Assembly: GCA_030593885.1 (NCBI GenBank)
Contig: JAUVGH010000011.1
Coordinates: 1 to 56,032 of the forward strand
DNA: 56,032 nucleotides
From: Methanomassiliicoccales archaeon
Lineage (GTDB): Archaea; Thermoplasmatota; Thermoplasmata; RBG-16-68-12; SOIM01
Reading direction: 5' to 3'
Below the pieces are notes generated by a model. The model had not been told where the DNA came from, did not search any database, and saw only the letters and a list, made by a program, of their open reading frames with translations. Positions 1 through 7,675 of the stretch are shown piece by piece (the first letter of the stretch is position 1; each line of letters starts with the position of its first letter). The position numbers and the translations under genes are program-made.

Positions 1-72
1 ATTCTCCCACATTTCTGGAATCGTCATTCTGTGTTTCGGTTCCGGCTGGTCTGAACACACCTCTCAATAACC

Positions 73-80
73 TTTTTATC
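73..80 (+). promoter_or_regulatory. TATA box of the thiolase/DUF35 operon
   Basis: The T-rich element TTTTTATC lies about 65 bases ahead of the first thiolase start. It would place the transcript start near 100 and give a leader of about 40 bases. No other gene lies in bases 1-142. Confidence 0.4.
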
Positions 81-142
81 GCTCCCAAATATTGGGGTTC
101 GGGGGAAGGGTAGTATTGTGAATCACCCTCAGAAGTGGTCAA

Positions 143-1297
143 ATGAAGAAGAATGTGGCTGTTGTTGGCATAGGTAACACTGCCTTTAGGCCGAAGACCG
201 ATGAGTATTCCTGGAAGGAGCTGATGTACGAGGCCGCGTCGCGTGCTTATGATGATGCTGGTCTCAACGTCCGAAGGGACATTGACAGTTTCATCACCTG
301 CGCCGAGGATTACTGGGAAGGCTTCAGCATATACGACGAGTTCGTGCCCGATCAAATCGGTGCCGCCATGAGGTCCTGCTGCACTGTGACTGGCGATGGG
401 ATTCAAGGACTCGCTCTGGCTTACATGCAGATAATGTCCGGGGCGGCTGAGACCGTCGCGGTCGAATCACACTCCAAGATCTCAGACCTGTTGACCTATG
501 ATGATGTTCTTGCCTTCGCACTTGACCCGATATACAACCGACCACTGGGTGGACATCCTCACTACATCGCCGGCATGGAGATGAGACGCTTCCTGAAGGA
601 CTCCAAATGCACCGAGAAGGACTGTGCCAGGGTGGTGGTGAAGAACAGGACGAACGCATTGAAGAACGCTTCTTCCGCATACGGGACCAAGCTCACTGAG
701 GACGATGTGAAGAAGTCCGCTCAGGTCTTCTCGCCTTTGAGGCAGTTGGACGTCAGCAACCTGGTGGACGGGGGAATCATGATGGTACTGGCATCGGCCG
801 AGAGGGCGAAACAGATCACGGACAACCCAGTATGGATCACCGGTGTCGGTTGGTCATCTGATACCCCATGGTTGGAGAACCGGGACTGGGGCAGGGCGGA
901 ATATGCGCAGCTCGCAACAAAGATGGCATACAAGATGGCCGGGATCAAGAATCCCTCAAGTGACATTGACTTCGCGGAAGTCGATGACAAGTTCTCGTAC
1001 AAGGAGTTGCAGCATATCGAAGCAGCCAGACTGGCACGGAAAGGAGAGGCTGGAAGGCAGCTGAGGAAAGGCAGATTCGATGCCCAGGGCAGGCTTCCGG
1101 TGAACGTATCCGGCGGATCTCTCGGTTGCGGTAACCTGATTGAAGCAGCAGGATCGCATAGGGCGATGGAGGTCGCTCTGCAGTTGCGAGGGCACGCTGG
1201 CAGACATCAGATCAAGAAGGTGGTCAAGAGAGGACTGGCCCTGTCCTGGAGGAGTGTTCCGACCGCTTCTGGTGCCGCCGTGGTAATGGAGGTGTGA
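143..1297 (+). CDS. Thiolase-fold protein lacking the canonical active-site Cys and His (first paralogue)
   Basis: This 384-residue protein belongs to the SCP-x/archaeal acetyl-CoA acetyltransferase branch of thiolases. The N-terminal VAVVGIGNTAF strand, the MSGAAETVAVE segment (98-108) and the C-terminal VSGGSLG loop (322-328) show the fold. Thiolases normally carry a nucleophilic Cys before the SGG-type loop and a His in a GHP motif. By my alignment the equivalent positions read TGDG (83-86) and GCGN (328-331), so both residues appear to be missing; a CC pair at 79-80 sits slightly upstream. Such changes are known in thiolase-like aldolases that work with DUF35 partners (the Ltp2 type in steroid degradation). 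It is the first gene of a four-gene run in which both thiolases are followed by two DUF35 genes. Role in acyl-CoA metabolism is likely; substrate unknown. Confidence 0.88.
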   Translation: MKKNVAVVGIGNTAFRPKTDEYSWKELMYEAASRAYDDAGLNVRRDIDSFITCAEDYWEGFSIYDEFVPDQIGAAMRSCCTVTGDGIQGLALAYMQIMSGAAETVAVESHSKISDLLTYDDVLAFALDPIYNRPLGGHPHYIAGMEMRRFLKDSKCTEKDCARVVVKNRTNALKNASSAYGTKLTEDDVKKSAQVFSPLRQLDVSNLVDGGIMMVLASAERAKQITDNPVWITGVGWSSDTPWLENRDWGRAEYAQLATKMAYKMAGIKNPSSDIDFAEVDDKFSYKELQHIEAARLARKGEAGRQLRKGRFDAQGRLPVNVSGGSLGCGNLIEAAGSHRAMEVALQLRGHAGRHQIKKVVKRGLALSWRSVPTASGAAVVMEV

Positions 1298-1299
1298 AG

Positions 1300-2463
1300 A
1301 TGAACAAAGTTGCTTGCATTGGCGCTGGTATGACGCTCTTCAGGAGGAGATTGCAGGAAACCGGCAAGGAGATGTGCTGGGAAGCCGCAAGTATGGCTCT
1401 GGATCAGGCCGGACTTACCCTCAAGGACATAGATATGGTCGTTCTGGGCAGCGCTCCTGACGCATTCGACGGCATACACATGAAGGGAGAGAACCTGCTG
1501 GACGGTGCCGGCGGTGCTAAGAAGCCATACATGAGGGTCTTCACTGGCGGAGGAACGGCAGTGTTCACTCCTATCGCTGCCTGGTGGCATATCGCTTCAG
1601 GGCTTGCGGAAAAGGTGTTGGTCCTTTGTGAGGAAAAGATGTCAAGTGTCTTTCCACATCCACAATCTGCTTTCGGGCACATCTGGGATCCGATACTGGA
1701 CCGGCCATTGAAGCCCAACCTGGTCTGGATATTCGCCATGGAAATGAACCGGTACATGACAGTCCACGGCATCAAGAAGGAGGACATCGCGAGGATAGCT
1801 GTCAAGAACAAGAGGAACGCAGCGGACCATCCGTGTGCCCAGTTGCCTGATGCGAACATTACTATCGATGATGTACTGAACTCCGAGGTCATGGCATGGC
1901 CCGTTCAGAGGCTGGACATAAGTCCTCCCAGTGATGGTGCCTCCGCTTTGGTGATGACCTCGGAGAAAGTGGCCAAGAAGCAATCAGATGACATAGCATG
2001 GGTGGAAGGGACCGGCTGGTGCATCGACAAGACAATGTGGACTTGCAGGGACCTGGTCTTCCCGGAGTATGTGGCGAAGGCAGCAAAGCAGGCATACAAG
2101 ATGGCGAAGATAGACAACCCGAGGAAGCAGATCCACGTTGCAGAACCATACGATCCGTTCGATTACAAGGAGGCCCATCATACCGAGGGACTGTTGCTTT
2201 GCGACAAGGGAAAGGCTCCAAGTATGACCAAGGAAGGCATCACCTACAGAGATGGGGACCTGCCGATATGTCCGTCAGGCGGTCTGCTGGGCGTGGGAAA
2301 TCCCATAGCTGCAACGATGGGGATAAAGGTGGGTGAACTCTACTGGCAACTCACGCAACAGGCTGGCAAGAGACAGGTGAAGAACGATCCGGATGTTGGA
2401 GTTTGCCAGGCATGGGGCGACCTGATGCAGTATGGCAGCGTTCTTGTCATGAGGAGGGGGTGA
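1300..2463 (+). CDS. Thiolase-fold protein lacking the canonical active-site Cys and His (second paralogue)
   Basis: A second thiolase-fold protein of 387 residues, paralogous to the one before it. I place the start at ATG 1300, not the GTG at 1294, because a full Shine-Dalgarno GGAGGTG (1288-1294) lies five bases before it; the upstream gene stops at 1297. The expected Cys-loop reads FTGGGTAV (81-88), with no Cys, and the usual GHP is GNP (333-335) after the SGG loop at 326-328. The pair may form a heteromeric complex with the two DUF35 proteins downstream, as archaeal thiolase/DUF35 complexes do. It is not the mevalonate-pathway set as I know it, because no HMG-CoA synthase is present. Family is confident, reaction is not. 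Confidence 0.88.
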   Translation: MNKVACIGAGMTLFRRRLQETGKEMCWEAASMALDQAGLTLKDIDMVVLGSAPDAFDGIHMKGENLLDGAGGAKKPYMRVFTGGGTAVFTPIAAWWHIASGLAEKVLVLCEEKMSSVFPHPQSAFGHIWDPILDRPLKPNLVWIFAMEMNRYMTVHGIKKEDIARIAVKNKRNAADHPCAQLPDANITIDDVLNSEVMAWPVQRLDISPPSDGASALVMTSEKVAKKQSDDIAWVEGTGWCIDKTMWTCRDLVFPEYVAKAAKQAYKMAKIDNPRKQIHVAEPYDPFDYKEAHHTEGLLLCDKGKAPSMTKEGITYRDGDLPICPSGGLLGVGNPIAATMGIKVGELYWQLTQQAGKRQVKNDPDVGVCQAWGDLMQYGSVLVMRRG

Positions 2464-2464
2464 A

Positions 2465-2986
2465 ATGAGCGAGAGGATCAAACACTGGCCGGGCAAGAGG
2501 CTTTCATCGAAGGAGCTGACTGGCGGGAAGGTTACGACGACGAAGACAGATCCAAAAGTGAAATACGCGTGGGCTTGTGGAGAGGCCATGAGCAGGTTCC
2601 TTGTGGAGTTGAAGAAAGGGAAGCTTATAGCAAGGAAGTGCAACTCGTGCGAGCAGATTCTGTTCCCACCGAGGATGTTCTGTGAGGACTGTTTCACACC
2701 CACGAACGAATGGGTTTACGTCAAGGACACTGGGACGATAGAGACCTATTCGATATCCTATCTGGACACGGACGCGAGGAGGATCAAGGACCCGATATAC
2801 GTCGGTGTGCTTTCGGTCGACGGTGCATCGGAGCTGCAGGGCATAATGCACTATTTCGGCGAGGTCAACGAGAAGACGATCAAGATCGGGATGAAGGTGA
2901 AGGCGGTCTGGAAGCCCGAGAAGGAAAGGGAGGGGGCGATCACCGACATAAAATACTGGAGGCCCTTGAGGAGGGGAGAGAAGTGA
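2465..2986 (+). CDS. DUF35 Zn-ribbon/OB-fold protein, thiolase partner
   Basis: 173 residues with a rubredoxin-like zinc ribbon (Cys59, Cys62, Cys73, Cys76; pattern CNSC...FCEDC) followed by an OB-fold, the standard DUF35 layout. In archaea DUF35 proteins bridge thiolase to HMG-CoA synthase and channel acyl-CoA; in bacterial steroid catabolism they are required partners of thiolase-like aldolases. The start ATG follows a strong GGAGGGGGTGA site and lies one base after the stop of the preceding gene. The first 45 residues are a basic extension before the ribbon. The immediate context says it serves one of the two upstream thiolase-fold proteins. Confidence 0.9.
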   Translation: MSERIKHWPGKRLSSKELTGGKVTTTKTDPKVKYAWACGEAMSRFLVELKKGKLIARKCNSCEQILFPPRMFCEDCFTPTNEWVYVKDTGTIETYSISYLDTDARRIKDPIYVGVLSVDGASELQGIMHYFGEVNEKTIKIGMKVKAVWKPEKEREGAITDIKYWRPLRRGEK

Positions 2987-3453
2987 CGTTCTTGGAAAGG
3001 AGCAGGGAGCCTGGGGCTCACAAGCACTGGTATGGTGACATGGAGGCCAGTTATCTCTATTCGACAGGTATTGCAGGTGAGAGGTTCTTCACGACATTGA
3101 GGGACAAAGGCAAGATCATGGGCGCCACATGTCCCAAGTGCAAGAAGACCATCCTACCTCCCAGAATGTACTGCGAGATATGCTTCTCAGAGATGGGGGA
3201 CTGGGTGGACGTTGGAAAGGTAGGGAAAGTTGACACATTCTCGATTGCTCAAGTGGGCATCGGCGGTGAACCTCTGGAAGAACCTGTGGTCTACGGCCTG
3301 ATAAGATTCCCGAAGGTGGATGGAGGGCTGGTGCACGTCATAGATGCAAAGCCGGAGAAGGTCAAGATCGGGATGAGGGTCAAGGCGAAGTTGAGGCCGA
3401 AGAAGGAGAGAAGTGGGTCGATTTTGGACATAGAAAATTTCAGACCAGTCTAA
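2983..3453 (+). CDS. Second DUF35 Zn-ribbon/OB-fold protein
   Basis: 156 residues from a GTG start at 2983 that overlaps the upstream stop (GTGA) and follows a GGAGGGGAG ribosome site. The same frame is open further upstream, but that part only shadows the previous gene. Zinc ribbon Cys50, Cys53, Cys64, Cys67 is followed by an OB-fold (about 75-156) containing KIGMRVKAKLRP, closely matching the neighbour's KIGMKVKAVWKP. Two DUF35 copies beside two thiolase copies suggest dedicated pairs or one four-subunit complex. It is the last gene of the operon. Confidence 0.88.
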   Translation: MTFLERSREPGAHKHWYGDMEASYLYSTGIAGERFFTTLRDKGKIMGATCPKCKKTILPPRMYCEICFSEMGDWVDVGKVGKVDTFSIAQVGIGGEPLEEPVVYGLIRFPKVDGGLVHVIDAKPEKVKIGMRVKAKLRPKKERSGSILDIENFRPV

Positions 3454-3534
3454 GGGCCAGTTGACCATTCTCCATTTCACCATCGTTCCCTTCAATCATC
3501 AGGTTTTCCTCTCGCGAGAATCGAAATGTCTTAT

Positions 3535-3542
3535 CTTATATA
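3535..3542 (+). promoter_or_regulatory. TATA box giving a leaderless glycosyltransferase transcript
   Basis: The element ATCTTATATATGG around 3532-3544 sits about 25 bases ahead of the GTG start at 3564, so the message probably begins at the start codon. A perfect 10-base palindrome, TCTCGCGAGA (3510-3519), lies just upstream and may be chance or a regulator site. Confidence 0.5.
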
Positions 3543-3563
3543 TGGTCAAGTTTTTCTCTCGGT

Positions 3564-5801
3564 GTGCACCCGCGACTCAAACTTACAGAGAAGAAGGGAC
3601 TCATCCTACTTCTCGTCCTGTTCATCTTCTGCTCCGCGTTTGTACTCTCCTTCCACCATTCGTTCAAGACCCCCACCGTGCCAGACGAGAAGGCCTATTA
3701 TATGTGGGCGAAACTCTACAACCAGGGCTATCTAGCCGTGCCTTTGGAGGACTGGTTTGGGATGGATCCTCAGCCACCTTCTTCCAGGGTGACGGTGAAC
3801 GCCAACTCCACGGGCATCCATTTCATACTGATGGTGACCGAGGTTCTCGACATCGATTCGTTCAGAGGGGAGAACGACCTGAGGGTCTCTGTTACATGGG
3901 AGGACGGGTCACCTATCTCTGGAGCCCAAGTGACCGTCCGTCTGGGCCTCAATTCTCAACCTCTGACCGACACCACAGATTCCTCGGGCCATGCCGAAAT
4001 CCTCAACATCCAGCCTGGCATCAGGTCAGTTGACGCCTCCGTATTCGTCCCCCAACCCATCGGCCCGCCCGTCAGCCTCCGCACCAGCGATCTGATTTCC
4101 ATTGGCTGGCAGGGTGTACCCTACCGCACATACCTGACAGTGGACTCTTACTCATCCGTCTCGGGAGAAATAACGATCAGGGCGCGTGATTCCTTCAACA
4201 CGTCCATGAAGGACGTGGAGGTGGCTCTTGGGTTCCTGACACCGACGGGACAGGTCGCAATTGAAAGCAAGCCGACCGATGATAGCGGCAAGGCGATCTT
4301 CACATTGAACCAGGATGGCAACTTCGTGTTCGTTGGGAGCAAGGACGCGCTGGGTGAGGGCAACTTCCTTCCATCCGTGGTGCGATTGGACGGTCGGTAC
4401 TATTCGGTGAACAGGTGGCCGCCGGGATATCAGATATTCCTGGCCCCATTTGTTGAAGTGGGGATGGAGGAGCTCGCAACACTGTTTCAGATGGCGATTG
4501 CCGCATTGTCCTGCTATGTTCTTGCCCGAAGGCTCTTCGGCTGGCGTGCGGCGTTCTTGGGAACCACTCTTCTCATGACCTGCGCCCTCTGTCTGATAAT
4601 GATTTTTGAGGTGGGAATGGCCGATTATGCATCCATGACCTTCGCCCTGTTGGGGATCGCGCTGTTCTTCGAGGCGCTTGGCCGGGAGTCAAAGAGAACA
4701 CACCAGTTCTTGTTCTTCTTGGCGTCGGGTCTGGCATTTGCCTGGGCTGTGTGGTTGAGGCATTCCACCGGGACCGTGATTCTCGTCCCGTTGATCTACT
4801 TGGTGATACTCGCGGTGAAAGAGGGAAAGGAGGAGAAGGACAGATATCTGCCGACGAAGGCGTCCATCAAGAGAGGGCTGATCAGGCTCGCCCCATTCAT
4901 CATCGGTCTTGTGATCCTCGGCATCCCATTGGCGATCTACAACTCAACATACTTCGGTTCCCCTTTTGCGACAGGATACAATTTCGGCAGCCTCTCCATC
5001 GAGGGGGAGGGCGAGAATGTCACCGGCGAGATAACCGAAGGTGCGTTCTTCGAGAACTTCAATCCCGGTGCATCAATCTCGACCGCCCACTTGCGCCTCT
5101 ACTATCTCCTGATACTCGTTCCGTTTGCATACATCATGCCTTTCGTTCTGTGGTGGAGACGTAGGGAACTCGCCGTCTGGTTCTTGGTCTGGGCCTTCCT
5201 TGCCACCTTCCTTCTTTACATATTCGTTCCTTGGGTCTCGAGCTGGACGGACAATCTGACCCGGTCTCTGGAGGACATGAGGTACTTCATGCCTTGCATA
5301 CCGCCGGCGGCCATGTTGGCAGGCGTTTTCCTCAAGGATCTCTGGGAGAAATGGGGATGGAAGCGAATAGTGGCCATAGTGGTCATGCTGGTTATGGTAG
5401 TGGCGGGGTTTGCGGTGGCATCTGTAGGCATCGGGCTGCAGTTGGACAGAATAGACGGACCGCCACAGGGACAGCCTCCGCCTTCTTCGCACGATCTTGT
5501 GTCAGTCCAGCAGTTGTATGATGATCCCCTGGTGTACAACAGCACCTTGGTAGAGGTTCGTGACTGCGCCTTCGATTCTTGGATTGACCAGACGGAGTTC
5601 ACTGTGAGAGAGGTGAGTTCTCAGTTAGTGGTCCGCGTAACGCTGGAGGGTTATCAGGCTCCCTCTTTAGGCTCTGGCGATGAGTTGACCGTGAAAGGAA
5701 TGTTCCGGTGGTTTGACGCCAACAAAGATGGTGTACCCCAGCCCCATGAGATGACCATAACGGTAAAAGGCGGAACGAATGACGAAGTGATCAAGCATTG
5801 A
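3564..5801 (+). CDS. GT39/PMT-like membrane glycosyltransferase with inserted Ig-like domains and an OB-like tail
   Basis: 745 residues, polytopic. TM1 (about 12-30) is followed by the Asp-Glu pair D41-E42 (VPDEKAYY), as in the first outer loop of GT-C enzymes of the PMT/GT39 type that use dolichyl-phosphate sugars. An insert of about 220 residues (roughly 65-285) holds two or more beta-sandwich domains (the segments with GSPISGAQVTV and SMKDVEVALGF look like carboxypeptidase-regulatory/Ig-like folds). The membrane domain resumes at RWPPGYQIFLAP and continues through many helices to about 625. The last 100 residues look like an OB fold (TLVEVRDC...LTVKGMF) on the outer face. It probably glycosylates surface proteins or lipids, fitting the many Asn-rich secreted proteins in this window. 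Family assignment is by topology and motifs only. The GTG start is chosen from the TATA spacing. Confidence 0.7.
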   Translation: MHPRLKLTEKKGLILLLVLFIFCSAFVLSFHHSFKTPTVPDEKAYYMWAKLYNQGYLAVPLEDWFGMDPQPPSSRVTVNANSTGIHFILMVTEVLDIDSFRGENDLRVSVTWEDGSPISGAQVTVRLGLNSQPLTDTTDSSGHAEILNIQPGIRSVDASVFVPQPIGPPVSLRTSDLISIGWQGVPYRTYLTVDSYSSVSGEITIRARDSFNTSMKDVEVALGFLTPTGQVAIESKPTDDSGKAIFTLNQDGNFVFVGSKDALGEGNFLPSVVRLDGRYYSVNRWPPGYQIFLAPFVEVGMEELATLFQMAIAALSCYVLARRLFGWRAAFLGTTLLMTCALCLIMIFEVGMADYASMTFALLGIALFFEALGRESKRTHQFLFFLASGLAFAWAVWLRHSTGTVILVPLIYLVILAVKEGKEEKDRYLPTKASIKRGLIRLAPFIIGLVILGIPLAIYNSTYFGSPFATGYNFGSLSIEGEGENVTGEITEGAFFENFNPGASISTAHLRLYYLLILVPFAYIMPFVLWWRRRELAVWFLVWAFLATFLLYIFVPWVSSWTDNLTRSLEDMRYFMPCIPPAAMLAGVFLKDLWEKWGWKRIVAIVVMLVMVVAGFAVASVGIGLQLDRIDGPPQGQPPPSSHDLVSVQQLYDDPLVYNSTLVEVRDCAFDSWIDQTEFTVREVSSQLVVRVTLEGYQAPSLGSGDELTVKGMFRWFDANKDGVPQPHEMTITVKGGTNDEVIKH

Positions 5802-5855
5802 TTGCTGGGCATTTCCACCTCCTTGGGTCCATTCAACTCGAGTTCAGAAAACAAT

Positions 5856-5862
5856 CCTTATA
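5856..5862 (+). promoter_or_regulatory. TATA box of the DEDD exonuclease gene
   Basis: CTTATAG at 5856-5862 predicts a transcript start near 5886, between the possible TTG (5884) and ATG (5893) starts, so the message is leaderless or nearly so. Confidence 0.45.
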
Positions 5863-5892
5863 GGTGTCTCGCCCCTTTCCCATTTGATCGAG

Positions 5893-6489
5893 ATGACCGA
5901 GTACTACTTCGATATCGAGACCCTTGGAACCGACCCGCAACAGGATAAGATTATCACCATTCAATATCAGAAGCTCGAGGACGGACAACCCGTCGAAGAC
6001 CTGGTGATCCTCAAGGAATGGGAGTCCGGCGAAGGCGACATCGTCAAAGAGATCCTCGACAAGCAACTTCTCGAGCCCGGCTGGGACTTCGTCCCCTTCG
6101 GCAACAGATTGAGATTCGATCTCATCTTCATAATTGAAAAAGCAACTCAATACGGCCTACTTGACTGGAAACCGGGCGATATGAAGTACTATTTCTTCAA
6201 CAAGCCAACAATGGACCTCGCCCCGATCCTGGTCATGATGAACGACCTCAAGTTCCTCGGTTCCGGCGTAGACAACTTCACAAGGAAACAGAAAGGGAGC
6301 ATCGTACCGGTGCACTACAACAAGGGAGAATACGAAGAGATAATCAAGTACATCGAAGTCGAGCGGGATGCTGTTTTGGGTCTCCTGGCGGAAGTAAGAG
6401 CCGTTCTGTCCACTTTCGGGAACAGAAAGAAAGCAACACTGGCGGAAGACGAAACCATTACCCAAACGGAAGAGCTACAACAACAGTAA
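5893..6489 (+). CDS. RNase H-like DEDD 3'-5' exonuclease domain protein
   Basis: 198 residues from ATG 5893; an in-frame TTG at 5884 would add three. It carries the three exonuclease motifs of the DEDD superfamily: Exo I YFDIETLG (D7, E9), Exo [10 protein letters not shown] (D76) and Exo III IEVERD (D159). The residue four before the last Asp, usually Tyr or His, is Glu here, so this is a divergent member. Such proteins digest DNA or RNA from the 3' end with two metal ions; archaeal stand-alone members are mostly uncharacterised. The C-terminal 25 residues are Glu/Gln/Thr-rich and probably disordered. The next gene follows after 40 bases on the same strand. Confidence 0.75.
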   Translation: MTEYYFDIETLGTDPQQDKIITIQYQKLEDGQPVEDLVILKEWESGEGDIVKEILDKQLLEPGWDFVPFGNRLRFDLIFIIEKATQYGLLDWKPGDMKYYFFNKPTMDLAPILVMMNDLKFLGSGVDNFTRKQKGSIVPVHYNKGEYEEIIKYIEVERDAVLGLLAEVRAVLSTFGNRKKATLAEDETITQTEELQQQ

Positions 6490-6529
6490 TAAGTCAGTTC
6501 TGGATTCCAGATGCGAAGGGGTAGAGGAG

Positions 6530-7675
6530 ATGGACTTCAAGCTCACGCAAGAGCAGGAAATGCTCAGGAAGATGCTCAGGGATTTTGGGGAGAAAGAGGT
6601 CCGACCCATCGCGGCGGAGATCGACAAGACATCCGAGTTCCCGTGGGACGTCATCAAGAAGATGGGCGAGCTGGGCCTCATGGGCATGACCGTCGAAGAG
6701 AAATACGGAGGTCCTGGACTGGATACCGTCAGCTACGCGATAGGTGTCGAAGAGATGTCCCGCGCATGCGGTACGGTTGGCTTCACCATGGCAGCTCACA
6801 ACTCACTCTGCACAGGGCACATCGCCCTCGCCGGGAACGAAGAACAGAAGGCGAAGTACCTGCCGGACCTTGCTGCAGGAAGGAAGATGGGCGCCTGGGG
6901 GCTCACCGAACCCGGTGCCGGATCAGATGCCAGCGGACTTGCTACCACAGCGGTACAGGACGGCGACGAATGGGTCCTCAACGGCAACAAGATATTCATC
7001 ACCAATGGACACATCGCAGGGACGTTCGTGCTCTTGGCGTCAACGGACAGGGAAAAGAAGACTAAGGGGATCACGGCTTTCATAGCCGAGAAGGACACCC
7101 CTGGCCTTTCACTCGGAAAGAAAGAGGACAAGATGGGGCTCAGGGCGTCACCCACTTCGGAGATAATAATGGAAGACTGCAGGATACCCAACGAGAACAT
7201 GCTGGGGGAGATGAACAGGGGTTTCTACGACACGATGAAGGTGCTGGATGGAGGTAGGATAAGCATCGCATCCATGGCCGTGGGCATCGCACAAAGCGCT
7301 CTGGACGAGTCCATCAGCTACTCCAAGGAAAGGGTCCAGTTCGGTCAACCCATCTCCAACTTCCAAGCCATCCAGTGGATGCTGGCGGACATGGCGACCG
7401 AGATAGAAGCTGCAAGGCTCCTGACCTACAGGGCCGCGAACCTCAAGGACAGGAAGATCAAGTGCATCAAGGAATCGGCAATGGCTAAGCTGTACGCGTC
7501 AGAGGCTGGGATGAGGGCGACCACGAAAGCGATCCAGATCTTCGGCGGTTACGGATACACTATGGACTATCCCGTGGAGAGGATGTTCCGTGACGTAAAG
7601 CTCTGCGAGATCGGAGAAGGAACAAGCGAGATACAGAGACTGGTCATCGCAAGGCAACTGCTGAGAGAATCATAA
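6530..7675 (+). CDS. Acyl-CoA dehydrogenase
   Basis: 381 residues, full length for the family. The alpha-helical N domain (1-120), the FAD/substrate segment [13 protein letters not shown] (121-133), the beta domain and the C-terminal helical domain are all present. The catalytic base is predicted as Glu363 in GEGTSEIQR, the position used by short- and medium-chain dehydrogenases. It oxidises acyl-CoA to 2-enoyl-CoA and passes electrons to an electron transfer flavoprotein. Chain length or branched-chain specificity cannot be read from the sequence. Together with the thiolase-fold genes 3 kb upstream it suggests fatty-acid or amino-acid oxidation. Its stop is immediately beside that of the convergent TPR gene (ORFs overlap by six bases). 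Confidence 0.95.
   Translation: MDFKLTQEQEMLRKMLRDFGEKEVRPIAAEIDKTSEFPWDVIKKMGELGLMGMTVEEKYGGPGLDTVSYAIGVEEMSRACGTVGFTMAAHNSLCTGHIALAGNEEQKAKYLPDLAAGRKMGAWGLTEPGAGSDASGLATTAVQDGDEWVLNGNKIFITNGHIAGTFVLLASTDREKKTKGITAFIAEKDTPGLSLGKKEDKMGLRASPTSEIIMEDCRIPNENMLGEMNRGFYDTMKVLDGGRISIASMAVGIAQSALDESISYSKERVQFGQPISNFQAIQWMLADMATEIEAARLLTYRAANLKDRKIKCIKESAMAKLYASEAGMRATTKAIQIFGGYGYTMDYPVERMFRDVKLCEIGEGTSEIQRLVIARQLLRES

Noticed and set aside
3510-3519. TCTCGCGAGA palindrome as a confirmed operator
   Set aside because: Perfect but short, with no partner site or adjacent regulator, so it may be chance.
3461-4033. 190-codon plus-strand frame overlapping the glycosyltransferase start
   Set aside because: It is out of frame with the 745-residue gene, which has clear domains and a TATA box at the right distance.
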